From contig JAJKFL010000014.1 of assembly GCA_021186555.1 (NCBI GenBank), positions 23,009,033 to 23,073,032 on the forward strand: DNA of 64,000 bases. The letters run 5' to 3'. The notes beneath the pieces were generated by a model. It ran no database searches. It was not told where the DNA came from and saw only the letters and a list, made by a program, of their open reading frames with translations. The translations under genes were made by a program, and so were the position numbers. This document shows, piece after piece, positions 1-10,789 of the stretch (positions are counted from its first letter, which is position 1; the number at the start of each line of letters is the position of its first letter). The stretch is from Reticulitermes speratus. Its lineage: Eukaryota > Arthropoda > Insecta > Blattodea > Rhinotermitidae.

Positions 1-290
1 AGGTACGTCCTCCATATGTGTCTACGCGAGAGGTAACGGGACGGTCTTCTCTGCTTTGCTTCTAACTTCCTTCTGGTATTAAACCCGCCTCATCATTTGT
101 TCATCGACCATTCACGTGACCATACTGATGACGTGGTGCAAGTTCATTTCTCGCTGACCTCTCGTCGTGTCCAATCAGAACTGACCAGTGCTAATGAATT
201 TAGCGACCGGTGTGAAGACACAATGCAGTGGTCTCCCGTGTTAGAGGAACTAGTGCAAGAAGTTGGGAGGAACACTCTCTAATCTTAGAA
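1..290. other. Slightly GC-richer block, possible promoter or exon edge
   Basis: The first 290 bases are less AT-rich than the next 3 kb. They contain a CCAAT box (tgtccaatcag, about 169-179) and a CACGTG E-box at about 114. A 61-codon open frame lies at 97-282 on the plus strand with a mixed composition and no domain I recognise. It could be the edge of an exon or a promoter-proximal segment of a gene to the left, but nothing proves transcription. Inference only. Confidence 0.2.
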
Positions 291-3070
291 ATCGACTTGT
301 GTGCTCGCTTTTACCACCCTACACTTGATTAGGAGTTATATAGCTTGTCTGCTACCAGGCTGGATAGTCATTTGTTAGATTCGCTGTTTTGTCCGAATCC
401 TCTTTCAACACGTTCAAGAGATTTTCCGCCTTTCCCTTTTTTATCCTTACCAGAGAAGTCTTAGATCGTTAACTAGCTCCAATTCGTCGCTTCCTGTCAA
501 TATGTAGAAGGATATAAGGGTTTTATTGTTGGCAACATTGTCGTGTTTTTTTATTAATTTAATGATGTTGGTAGCAAACCCTAAGAACCTTTGAAGGACA
601 AACTCCGTCTTGAACAGCACACTTCAGTCTACGAGTTGGCATGTTCTAGAAGAGCATTCAGCCACCGCTCTTATTCCTTACTAATATGAATGTTATACAC
701 CCTTCACACAGGTGGGCATTCATTACGAAACAAGCCCATCGCTTTCGATAACTTGGCTTCAAAATTTTTGTTGTTGCTATTATTATTGTTGTTATTATTA
801 TTAATACCCTTATAATTAATAAACTATTATTGCAAACGTAACCTTAAAGTCTTAGCCATAAAGTGATGTTACTTTTAATATATAACGTAATATTAGTTGG
901 TAAGTTAATGGAAAATTAATATAAAATTTATAGACTTACCTGCATACTTTAGTTATAATAATTTTATACTACTACATGGTGAGCTATTCTGCCATAAAAT
1001 GAAAATAAATTTACATCTCAGTCAATTGCTATGTTCACACTTTTGTTACAAGACGAAGTGCCTTGAAGCAAAAGTAAACATTTTTCAAAATTCTGTCACG
1101 GGCGCAGATTCAGAAAACCATATTTAATTACTGCCGTTATTTACGCAAAAAACTTTTCTTGTTTGTTGTTGAAATTTTTCAGTATGAGTTGTTATAAATG
1201 ACTTTGAGGCTTATTCCAGTATAATGATCTTTATTTACAATTTTATTAAACTATTCTAAATGATTCGAAGGTTGTGTACATGGTAGCGTTGAAACGATTC
1301 ATGGCACTTTAAGGCTAGTCTACTTAAAGTTATTATAAATTTAAACATTATTATTTGTTTTCATATCGCCCCTAAACATGAATGGCAGTTGCCCGACACA
1401 TCGTGTTGACATACATGAAACAAATCTTGTACTGACTGTTCTAGGCACGTTGTTGATCTAATGATAATTCAGTACCATTGGTCTAATGATAATGCATGAC
1501 CATATGAATCGACTGAAATATGTGTTTCGAATTCCACAGGACAATGTCAATTCAACTACTGTCTTCTATATACACGTACATACGAATCCCAAACCAAAAT
1601 GTCCTTGCTGACAGGACAACAGACACAATACAAAGAGCAGTAATGCTTTCCATTTTCCAAACAATTTCCGTGATGAATATTTGCTGTAAACATTTCTCGA
1701 ACCGTAAGCACAGCATACTGAAAATCAAATAGATCATATATCAATCTACATACATAACTTTCTCTTCACACTTCAGTGGCTTGCAACTGGCGTTATGGTA
1801 ATATAAATGCATTGCATGGCTTCACCCGTCCGTATACGGTGTATCGATCTGACGGTAAGGCCACATTCGCGCTGGACGTACAGATATTTAAAACGGCTAT
1901 TCGCTGCGATTTGCGGTATTAATTTCATGTGTGTGATAACATAGATTAACGGTTAGTAATAGGAGTGGCCAGTTTCTACTAAACAATCAGGCACCTAGAC
2001 TGCGACTCTAGAACCCGGTGTAATATGACAGTGGTTATCTCTCAGGTGTGGGCCACTGGGACTGCTGGTAATTATTGTGACGACTATATACTCGAAGTTC
2101 CTAAGAGGGAATTATTTTATCATTATTGCAGAAAACATTATGTTTTATGTTATTATAAAACATTATAATTATAATGATAAGTGGTCATTATTTAACAAAG
2201 TCGCGCGGATTTTTTGTTTCACAAAACTTTCAAGCGGAAAATCATGTTCATTTATTTAAATTTTATCTTTGGCAGCTCATATATCTGTAAATTATAAACT
2301 AAAGTGTGTTTTAAATGCTTCAAAATAAGATATTTGTAACTCACGCTCCATTTCAAAGATACTTATATTTCTTGAGTTAATTACTCAATAAATCTGAAGG
2401 GTTATTTATCATTTAAAATTAAATGACTAAATATTATTCCCATATTATTAATCTTCACTTTGGAGCTCAAGCACCCACTAATAAACTAAGAGTACAAAAG
2501 CCAAGCGTTATTTAGATATGCTTGAAATGTTTTGTATTCCTGCAGTCGTGTATTACGTAACTACTTTAGCATGGACCTGTAGGCCTATCTGTTTATGACC
2601 TATGTTTTATTTTCTATCTTTCCTTTGTAAATCAAATAAAGCAGAACGATACTGCTGATATTTCATCATTAACAGCCTTTTATAATACGAAGGAGAAAAC
2701 CTTGAGTCTCGAAAAAGATTCATAGATCTGTGTTTAAATGTATTTAATGGAATTGTTTTCTCCGCAGTCATAGTTGAGTTTCAAAATAGAAGGGATTGCC
2801 TTAAATTCATGGTAACTCAACATTTGGTCACTCGTAATATATAAACCAATGTAGACAGATTGCAGTTTTAACCGATTCACTAGTGCCCAGTAACAACCAT
2901 CCGACGTAGCCTATAGGTAAGTTTATAATTAAGCACTTACTCGAGTCGGGGTATGAAGTGTGCATGTTAAGCCCCAGTCTCTTCCTATACCTGCAACTGT
3001 CACGACCTTTCTCGTCTGATAATTTTTTTTCTTTCTTAGTCTGACCTCTTCTACGTACTCACTGTAGGTG
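291..3070. other. AT-rich non-coding stretch
   Basis: No coding region or known repeat was recognised here. The only clear structure is an imperfect ATT/GTT trinucleotide run at about 768-804. The short open frames at 1520-1732 and 1552-1744 overlap on opposite strands and look like chance. Confidence 0.5.
768..804. repeat. ATT/GTT trinucleotide microsatellite
   Basis: An imperfect run of TTG, TTA and ATT triplets, visible directly. Confidence 0.8.
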
Positions 3071-3074
3071 TAGA

Positions 3075-3266
3075 GGGTTATTGTTGCACGTGATCACACT
3101 CAATGACACACACACACACTCGGTCGGACTGCTCTGGATGAGGGATCGGCCCGTCGCAGAGACCTCTACTTGACAACACACAACACTCACAATAGACATC
3201 GATGTCCCCAGTGGGATTCCAACCGCAGACCTACGTCTTAAACCGCACGGCCACCGGGATCGGCCT
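3075..3266 (-). mobile_element. tRNA-derived SINE, group D, degenerate copy
   Basis: Read on the minus strand, the right end starts with a tRNA-like head (ccgatcccggtggccgtgcgg) resembling a Pol III A box. A B-box-like segment follows (ggttggaatccc, about 3211-3222). The body matches the copies at 28061 and 39068 (gcagagacctctac, gacaacacacaacactcac). An ACACAC run lies near 3107-3119. It is more diverged than the 39068 copy, and I did not see a clear target-site duplication. Confidence 0.75.
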
Positions 3267-3299
3267 GTTGTTTTCGCCGTAAGAAATTTCTTCCTGTCT

Positions 3300-4886
3300 A
3301 TATTTTTTGTGATATCTCTCAGTGCCAGTTTAGAAGGTAAGGCATGTGACAGACGGACTGAAAAACACTTTGCTCGATTCATTGGAGTTATTACATTGAC
3401 GTATTACATTTTATGTTTATTCGATTTCTCAGCTTTGTCCATTTTTAGCGTTCCTGAAACAAAGAGCATTTCGAAATACGAATGTCTTTCCGTCCTCATG
3501 TGAAAGGATAGGTAGACACCTACTCAGCTGGGTCCGATTAAAATAGGCATTACCCAGGGTTCCGGAGGTTGAAAATATTTCAGTTGAGTCATCTCGGTAT
3601 GGGCTTTTCATCCTCAGGGTGGAGAGAAAGTCATTTTCCGAAACATGTCGTTTTTTGCAACGACACATGATGGTCGAAGTTTAGAAACAGACTGATCATA
3701 ATGAGACTTTCGAGTAACTTACATATTGTATACCCTGTGCTAGGATTGCTTAGTTATGTTGTGTGAAAATGGACTATCGCAAAGCTGTTCTACATGCTTA
3801 TCTCTTTGTTAAGGCAACGTTCTTACAAATTCATGTTCATAATGTTGTCGGCCGTTTTAAAATGGATGAGGATAGTCACGGTATGAGGCCCACTGTTGCA
3901 ATTTTTGTGAGCCAACATGTACTCTACTTTGCCACGTCATAAATTGTATTTCCTGTGCTGTCCGTTGGGGGCTGCTGTTTGTGTACCCCCTAGAGCCTCT
4001 GCTCTCCAATACTAAAGCGTCACCTTCTCACTGTAAGGGAATGCATGAAACGCGAAACCATGCCAAGCCTTGAAAAGCACGGCTTTTGTTCTAGTTTCCA
4101 GCATGAATGTATAGCTATGCATTACCCTCGTGTACATTCGAGCAGTTGGCAGCCGTGTCCTGTAGTTACGTTTGTGTGAGCTTATCGTGTTTATGTCGTT
4201 TCCATACGGACAGTCGTGATAACTAGTCCATGTACGACAAGTCTGTGGGTAACTTCATACTCTGCAGTGCGCGGACAACCTAAAGTCGAAATATATAATT
4301 ACGAAAATAATGTCCGTAAAGGACACTTCCGAGAAAATAGCGTGACTCTGATCTGAAATGTTCACTAGGGGGACAAAAATGGAATTGTGTCTTGCTGTAT
4401 TAATAAAGTGCGTCATGTTGAACAGTCAGATACATTTAAAAAATACCATTAGGTGTAATATATTGATTTTAATCGCGCTTTTCATTAATGTTGACTTTTA
4501 TCCACGTATTTAGCTTATGTTGTACCTAATGTGTCGATGCTTACTTTGGTATGGTAGTGCCACACATAAGCTTCTCCTATAATGCCTGTGTAAGACTGAC
4601 ATCCGCCTGTATTATTGTAACGAATCTCATAGACATGTTTTTACTTTTCTCTTAACACGGACTCCTTACAAAGGCAATAGCTCTGCATACCTCGTCCCCC
4701 CCCCCCAACTGAATTGTCTCAACTCGCGCATTCTTTAGTAACATCTCTATTCAACACTGGAATGTTTACAAACATGAATCATAACTGCCTGTGGAAAGAG
4801 TTGTTAAGTCACAATAAGAATTCATTTGAGGAATAACAATTTTCGTAACAATAATTACGCAACTAAGTTTAGGAACAACATTAAAA
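3300..4886. other. Non-coding stretch with small hairpin and poly-C run
   Basis: No gene was recognised. At about 3642-3668 a small hairpin (catgtcgtt ... aacgacacatg) follows a ccgaaacatgt segment like that in the dispersed foldback family. A run of 11 C residues lies at 4696-4706. A short minus-strand frame at 3429-3668 overlaps the hairpin and is probably chance. Confidence 0.45.
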
Positions 4887-5461
4887 CAAAAATTACTAAG
4901 ATATATCAAAACCAAACAATAGACATAAGTGTATGAAAGTATGTTTCGGCCACTCATGTGGCCATCAGCAGGGAGGTGCATTATGAAGTATAGATATATC
5001 GAAATACTAAAGAGGTTTTTGAATCAATGCACAGATATAAAATATTAAATTTTAATAATAATACGTAGTTTATATTAAAGATTAAATTACAGATAAAAAG
5101 TATTTGTGATTGATTATAACGTACTACATACATACTATCCGTTACACATCAGAATCAATCACAAATATTTATATTATATTTATATATATAATTTACTCTT
5201 TAATATGTATTTTAAACCATGTATTATTTTTAAAATTCATTGTTTATATCTATGGATTGGCTCAAACCCTTCTGTAATATTTCGATGTATCTATCCTTCG
5301 TAGTTCTCACTGAGGATGGTCACTTGAGTGGCCGAAACATGTAGTAATTATACGGTGTGTACAATATACTTTCATACACTTATGTGCATTTGTTGGTTTT
5401 GTTATCATATCTAATTGCTCAATGTACGGACATAGATCATTTAAAATTCAAAAATTACTAA
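4887..5461. repeat. Candidate 13-bp target-site duplication around a foldback element
   Basis: The 13-mer caaaaattactaa occurs at 4887-4899 and again at 5449-5461, directly flanking the foldback at 4900-5411. On the right, about 37 bases separate the palindrome edge from the repeat. The element is therefore either asymmetric, or the repeat is coincidental. Confidence 0.45.
4900..5411. mobile_element. Large foldback (long inverted repeat) element
   Basis: The segment is one large imperfect palindrome. The left arm (about 4900-5122) is mirrored by the right arm (about 5152-5411). The outer ends pair gatatatcaaaaccaaac with its complement. The innermost stem pairs tatttgtgattgatt (about 5101-5115) with aatcaatcacaaata (about 5154-5168) around a loop of under 40 bases. 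Each arm carries a GGCCAC..GTGGCC-type hairpin next to CCGAAACAT (about 4941-4969 and 5310-5344). No coding capacity is seen. It fits a non-autonomous foldback or MITE-like element, but two copies inserted in opposite orientation would look similar. Confidence 0.7.
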
Positions 5462-5529
5462 ACTGTACTGACGAGACTCCATCATTCTGCGAACTTCCGG
5501 TTGAGAAACAGTATCCTAGAATGTCGTAT

Positions 5530-5640
5530 TGCGTAGTCTTGTAGATAAGTACCGACATTTCGGAGCAATCTGTTGCCTCCGTCTTCTACTATAAATATGG
5601 CTCCTCCGAAACGTCGTTACTCTTCTACCAGGCTACGTGA
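5530..5640. mobile_element. Small foldback element with TTTCGG / TCTTC motif
   Basis: The left arm (5530-5568, containing ccgacatttcgg) pairs imperfectly with the right arm (5601-5640, containing ccgaaacgtcg). The loop contains gttgcctccgtcttc, which matches the recurring block seen at 34593, 57708 and 62995. It starts about 120 bases from the larger foldback at 4900-5411. Confidence 0.55.
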
Positions 5641-6317
5641 TGTATCCTAAATGGCGGTAATTTTCACTATAACGACTGTGAGAACCTGAAATGTCTTGTT
5701 TTAATTCATATTAATTTGCTTTCATTCAAATTCGTAAGTTATATCATGCGGAATTTTGTCGTTTTGCTGTCCTCCTGTAGCAAGTTGCTCCTTAAGTTAC
5801 TGATAGGCCAGGTGGCAGTAATTGCAAAAGAAGCATGTCTTAACGAAGAAACAGAGGTAAATATGCTTGTATCGATATTGCAGCCTCAGCCTTTGCCGAT
5901 AAGATATCTCTAGGTAGTATCTCTTATTCTAGAAAGTTGCCTTTCTTGTACAGCTCAATCCCATCGACGCATGTTCAGTGAAATCTTAATTGTATTTTAT
6001 TCTTGAAGGGCTTTAATGTATACTAATTGTTGAACGGATGGATTGTCTGTGGAAATCGTAGCTATAAAAGGAAATTTTAAGTTTTTTTCGATTAAATTTC
6101 AACTGTCTTTCGTAGCCTGCTTTATCCTGACGACAGAGGTGCTACGCTTCTTAGAAACGCCTGTAAATTTACCAGTCAACGCGGCGTAACTTCTCAGAAG
6201 ACAAAATTTATCGTTATACTCTTTACCTGTTTGTTATAAAATCCGTTTCAAAAACTACATACTCCCTCATACAGTACTAAATTAAGATTTTATTATGCGT
6301 ACACATTGCATATTCAT

Positions 6318-7646
6318 CATTCATTCTGTAGTCTGTCTTACGACAGGTCCGTAGCCTATTCCAAAGCGAGTTTTCCACAGGGTGCGATCTAGTGCTTCCT
6401 CTTTCAATTTCCAGTATCTTTTCTTTTCCTTAAGGTCATCCAGTAGCTGCTTACGTCTTCTCCCTCGTCGTCCCGTCATTTCTATCCTTCCTTCTAACTT
6501 TCCTTCAATCACGTGTTTCAGAAGGCAGTTTCTACGCAAGATGTGACCAATCCAGTTAGCCTTTCTTCTTTTTATTGTATGTAGGATATTCCTCTCCTCC
6601 TTGACTCTGTGTAATACTTCTTCATTTCTCACACGATCGGTCCAACTGATCTTCTCCATTCTTCTCCAGCACCACATTTAAAAACTTTCCAGATACTTCT
6701 GATCTACTTTCCGAAGTGTCCACGTTTCAGCACCATACAAAGCTATGCTCCAAATGTAGCACTTTACTAGTTTCTTCCTTAAATTTAATTCCAGTTTGCT
6801 GGTGAAAAGATTTTTCTTCTTGTTGAATGCTGTTTTTGCCATGGCAATTCTGGATTTAATATCACGTGTACACCTTGCATCACTTGTTATCATGCTACCC
6901 AAATAATTGAAATATTCCACATTCTCCAATTGTTTTTGATCTATCATAATTTTCATTGGGCATGGTTGCCTTGAGATTTTCATTACTTTAGTTTTTCCCA
7001 CATTCATTTCCATTCCATAGCGTCTTCCAATTTCAATTAGTCTATCAATCATGCCCTGTAGCACGTTTTCTTCCCTAGCCAGTAGCACAAGGTCATCTGC
7101 ATATTTCACAGTGCGAATTACTTGTCCTCCTATTTTGAAGTCTCCAAACCCTTCAAGAGCTTCCTTGGTAAGGTACTCGCTGTATAAGTTGAACAGAATC
7201 GGTGACAAACAGCAACCTTGTCTAACTCCTCTTCCAATCTTCACACTTCTCGTCTCCCCTTGGTCCAGTCGTATTTTGACACTCTGTTCCATGTACAATT
7301 TGCTGATCAATCTTCTTTCGCGCCAGTCTATCCCAATTCCTTTTAGGATTTGCATTAATTTGGTCCAGTTGACACGGTCAAATGCCTTCTGCCAGTCTAT
7401 GAAGCAAGCACACAATTCCTCATCTATGACCAAGGTTCGTTCTGATATTATTCTCAGCATCCCAATTGCATCCCTAGTTCCTTTTCCTCTTCTAAAACCA
7501 AACTGATCTTCTCCAAGTGCATCTTCAATTTTCCTCTCAATCCTTCTTCTAAGTATCCTCGCTACTATCTTTGCTGCATGAGCGATGATGCTGATTGTGC
7601 GATGGTCGCTGCATTTTGTAGCTTTGGGCTTTTTCTTTAAGGCAAT
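6318..7646 (-). mobile_element. LINE-1 family non-LTR retrotransposon, 5'-truncated copy
   Basis: This minus-strand copy matches the copy at 23590-25062 over its whole length. The match stops abruptly at about 7646, inside the reverse-transcriptase coding region, so the endonuclease and upstream region are missing. That is the usual outcome of incomplete target-primed reverse transcription. Past the coding end the tail holds short ATGA units (about 6315-6330), like the short-repeat tails of RTE-type LINEs. Clade assignment is a guess; the presence of a LINE is not. Confidence 0.93.
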
Positions 7647-7649
7647 CAA
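6321..7649 (-). pseudogene. Reverse transcriptase domain of LINE-1, interrupted by one stop
   Basis: The open frame 6678-7649 (323 codons) holds most of a non-LTR reverse transcriptase. Visible blocks are QFGFRRGKGTRDA (about residues 49-61), motif A with ACFIDWQKAFDRV (catalytic Asp about 85), motif B GVRQGCCLSPILFN (141-154) and motif C YADD (183-186). A TAA codon at 6678-6680 then interrupts the frame. It continues in the same frame over 6321-6677 with the basic C-terminal region (RRMEKISW, KRRKANWIGHILRR, GRRGRRRKQLL). The 23590 copy has a sense Glu codon at this position, so the stop is a point mutation. The first Met at 7649 lies at the truncation point and is not the native start. The enzyme would copy LINE RNA into DNA at a nicked target, but this copy cannot make a complete protein. 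Confidence 0.92.
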
Positions 7650-7858
7650 ATTGCATATAATATGATTTAATTAATTAATTAGTTTTGTGCGATTTCGGTA
7701 AGCCCTATTTCGCTGTTGTGGTTGTAATTCGTTAAGTAATGGAGGAGCGCGTAGCAGAACGAAGACTAATGTTACATCATTAACTTGCAGTGGCACAAGC
7801 CAGCTATTCATAAGAAACATCGCATGTAGGTTTGCTTTTTGTTATTAATGAGGAAACT

Positions 7859-7890
7859 TACGAGGTCTGATCAAAAAGTTGAAGGCTGAT
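7859..7890 (+). mobile_element. Possible solo mariner-type inverted-repeat end
   Basis: A TA dinucleotide is followed by cgaggtctgatcaaaaagt, which resembles termini of mariner-family elements that begin CGAGG(G/T) and run into an AAAAAGT block. I found no matching inverted end downstream and no transposase in the next 1.3 kb. It may be a broken element or chance. Confidence 0.3.
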
Positions 7891-9874
7891 TTTTTATAGG
7901 GAAGTGAAGCACACGATAGGGATATTAAGAAAGTGACGTAGCTGGCAACTCTCTTGCGGGAACCTGCCACAAGGCATTTTTATTGAAAGTGTAACATTTT
8001 GAAGTTCCTGACGTGAACGAGTAAAGTATGTGCTTCCATTTATAGGTGAAACTTGGAAAGACAGGTAAGGACGTGTACGAAATATTAAATTTTGCATTTG
8101 GAGATATTAACATTTAAACCGCGGAAAAGCATGTCAGTGTAGAGGAAATAAAAGTACACATTTTATAAGAAATACGTTTTATCCGACATTCGTGACATTT
8201 ACGAGATAAACAGTTGGCAAAGCCTGATAGGCCATCGATGGTCAAATATAATATCGTGCGAAAAAGATGCGATTTGTATGACGAGTAATTATGGCACAAA
8301 TACAAAAGCACATTCGTAATATTTAATTCTTATTGCAGTATACTTGATTATTTCCGTCTGATCTGGTAAAATATGTTTTACGGTCAGACTTACGGATGCT
8401 GAGACATGAAACGACTTATATGTCATTAAGATCTGTTTAGCTGCATTGTTCGTACATAGTAGGCCATGAGTGAAAGAAGACATGATTTAATTGGTTGTGT
8501 AGAAACGCATGTGTGAATAGAGTGTGAATTGTTGCAACATAATTGGTTTTAAAAATTTATATGTATAGTTAATAACCTCAGTCTTTCTCGGAAATGAACA
8601 TGGGAGTATTCCAATTAGCTGGAATTCATAAATTTATAGATTAATTTGTAGTTTAAGGACATTCGGTGGGTAGGTAGATTGGTAGATGTTTTATTGATTT
8701 ATTTATTGATGTAATGGTCACGAATTTACCTACAAATTGTAGACGAAGTATTGCTTGTAAATCAACAATCACAAAATATTTCGACTTGATGAAGCTTTGA
8801 GGTTATAGCCGGTGAAAGTATCACAGAGAAAACCAGCGTACAACAGTACAAAGTGAACAGAGAAATCGACATACAAAGATGCGAGCGTCGCTGAATGATA
8901 CGTTGCACGTACATTTCCTGTCTTGTTCTTTTCAAACATCAGGCAGTGTTATATACCTTACAGTTGTTCACCGCCATTGTATTATACCGTCTTATTATTC
9001 ACTGTCGCTTGTAATGACAGAAGGAGATGATTTACGAAATTTTCGTAGAGAGTCGTATGTGTTAGGTGGCACGTGATTTACTAACAAGGTGTGTGGGAAT
9101 GAGATATATTGTTTTTCCTTGCGAGTAATGACTGTGCAGTCTCACTTAGCACTCATCACTGTAATTCTTGGCCACATAACAACGTACAAATGGTTTCCTT
9201 TACAGCATATTTGCCCGATTTTATGTCGATCGACTGTTTTCCTCGTGATTCAAAAGTGCCCTAAGAGGAAAGGAATTTCCTTCCACATTACGTGACGAGA
9301 GTATCGAAGGAAGAACTTGGGATTCATAGGTTAATATTCAGCGTACAGCTTCCCGGGTGTCGAAGTGCTTTTGTGGAGTAAATAAGCCCCTCAGAAACAT
9401 AGTAATATTTGCAAATTTAACACAATGTTGGCATTTAAAAGTGGGAGGGTGGTCTACTGGGTTTGCTATGAACGTCGAAGGGGAGACTGCTTTGTGGAAG
9501 ATAAGTCACTGCTTTTAATTTCCCCCCAGAAGTCAGTCACGGAATATGTTTCATGATCAGGAATATCCGTTTACGTGCTATCAGAATATTGCGTATATTT
9601 CCCAATAAAACTCTGAAAGATATTCGTAACGGCCTTTTTGTAAAAATAATAATTATTATTACAATGTTGAGTCCGTAACATCTAACTTCCATAATTGAAT
9701 CACTAAACGGAAATTGGTTTTTCTTTGGCGACGAGGAAAAAATAACAAAACTTGTGTTTCCTTTGCAAACTCTACAAAAGACGCCAGGATTATTAATTGA
9801 ATACATTATAGCAAAACGTGATTTAATAATGGAAAATACATTTGTACATTCTTGTACTATATAGCGTAATCTTC

Positions 9875-9900
9875 CTTTATTTATTTATTTATTTATTTAT
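9875..9900. repeat. TTTA tetranucleotide microsatellite
   Basis: About six tandem TTTA/ATTT units, seen directly. Confidence 0.9.
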
Positions 9901-10193
9901 GTGACCAAAACAGCGGGTTATTAATTGGTTGCTATTTTTATTATGTATTCAGTAGGTCTTTGGTTCCAGTCTTGGCATCGAGACACTTACTTTCCTCCTC
10001 AACTTTAACAACCATTTTTCATAAATAATTAACTTGAGCTGTTGGTACAGTGTAGGGAAATAAGGTAATGGTAAATGTACAACAAGTATATACCAAAAGT
10101 AGTCAAGGAATTTAAATGTCGGATTGAATTGCAATAATACCGAATTATTTGAATATCCTCGTCATTTATGATTGCACAATTATGTGAACATAC

Positions 10194-10262
10194 ATGCTGA
10201 AACACAGGAGAATATGTTATTGCTAATTAATTAATTAATAATATTCTCCCTTGTTTCAGCAT
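10194..10262. repeat. Strong inverted repeat (hairpin), 69 bp
   Basis: The left arm 10194-10221 begins atgctgaaacacaggagaat. The right arm 10237-10262 is nearly its reverse complement, with attctcccttgtttcagcat at its end. They flank an AT-rich loop of TTAA units. Only a few mismatches separate the arms. It could be a minimal foldback element. No gene adjoins it. Confidence 0.85.
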
Positions 10263-10561
10263 TGTGAGTTTACGCGCAAAATCAAGGTCTGTTGGCTGTA
10301 ATGCCACATGTGTAATTGTCACCCCATTTGTTGGTAATTTTCAAATCGAATATTTTGCTGAATTACCGCCAAGGTTGTTTGTTCCCCATCGGACTAGTAT
10401 ACACGAACAACGTGCGAACTTTCTTCGTGGTTCTGTTATGAGAACGAAGGAAGTGAGGAAGGTGCAGGCTGAGAACTGAAGCAGTATCGGTAGTCTAAAA
10501 AGTGGCCCACGTTCCTCCATCGACGTAAACCAGTGTTAATAATAATCCTTATCGGATAACA

Positions 10562-10780
10562 GGAGCTGGGATGGTTCAGTCATTAATACGGGTTGGAAGA
10601 CTGCGGAGTCCTTTTCGATTTCCAGTAGCTGCAAGGGACTTTCTCTTCTTCAAAACGTCTAACCTGATTATGGGGCCTACGCAGCCTCCTATGTAAAGGG
10701 TGCCGAATGTTTTTTCAGCGAGGGTAAAAGCGGTCGAGGTGTGAAGCTTGCTATTTACCTCAATCTAGTGCCAAGTTTAC
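10562..10780 (+). mobile_element. tRNA-derived SINE, group A, diverged copy
   Basis: The head (ggagctgggatggttcagt) resembles the tRNA-like head ggagccgggatagctcagt of the copy at 51880-52168. The body matches that copy through ggcct..cgca, cctatgtaaaggg, gggtaaaagcggtcgaggtgtg and the conserved end caatctagtgcca (10761-10773). The B box is degraded. It has no coding capacity and would have relied on LINE machinery to move. Confidence 0.7.
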
Positions 10781-10789
10781 GAATGAAGG

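Larger units (their letters stand above)
7650..10190. other. Non-coding stretch; possible mariner-type end and a TTTA microsatellite
   Basis: No gene was recognised. The stretch contains a lone mariner-like terminal sequence at 7859-7890 and a TTTA run at 9875-9900. The short open frames at 8114-8483, 8879-9295 and 9537-9806 show no domain I recognise. Confidence 0.45.

Noticed and set aside
7051..7506. 151-codon plus-strand open frame
   Set aside because: Antisense shadow of the LINE-1 reverse transcriptase at 6678-7649. The same applies to 24546-24761 and 24843-25073.
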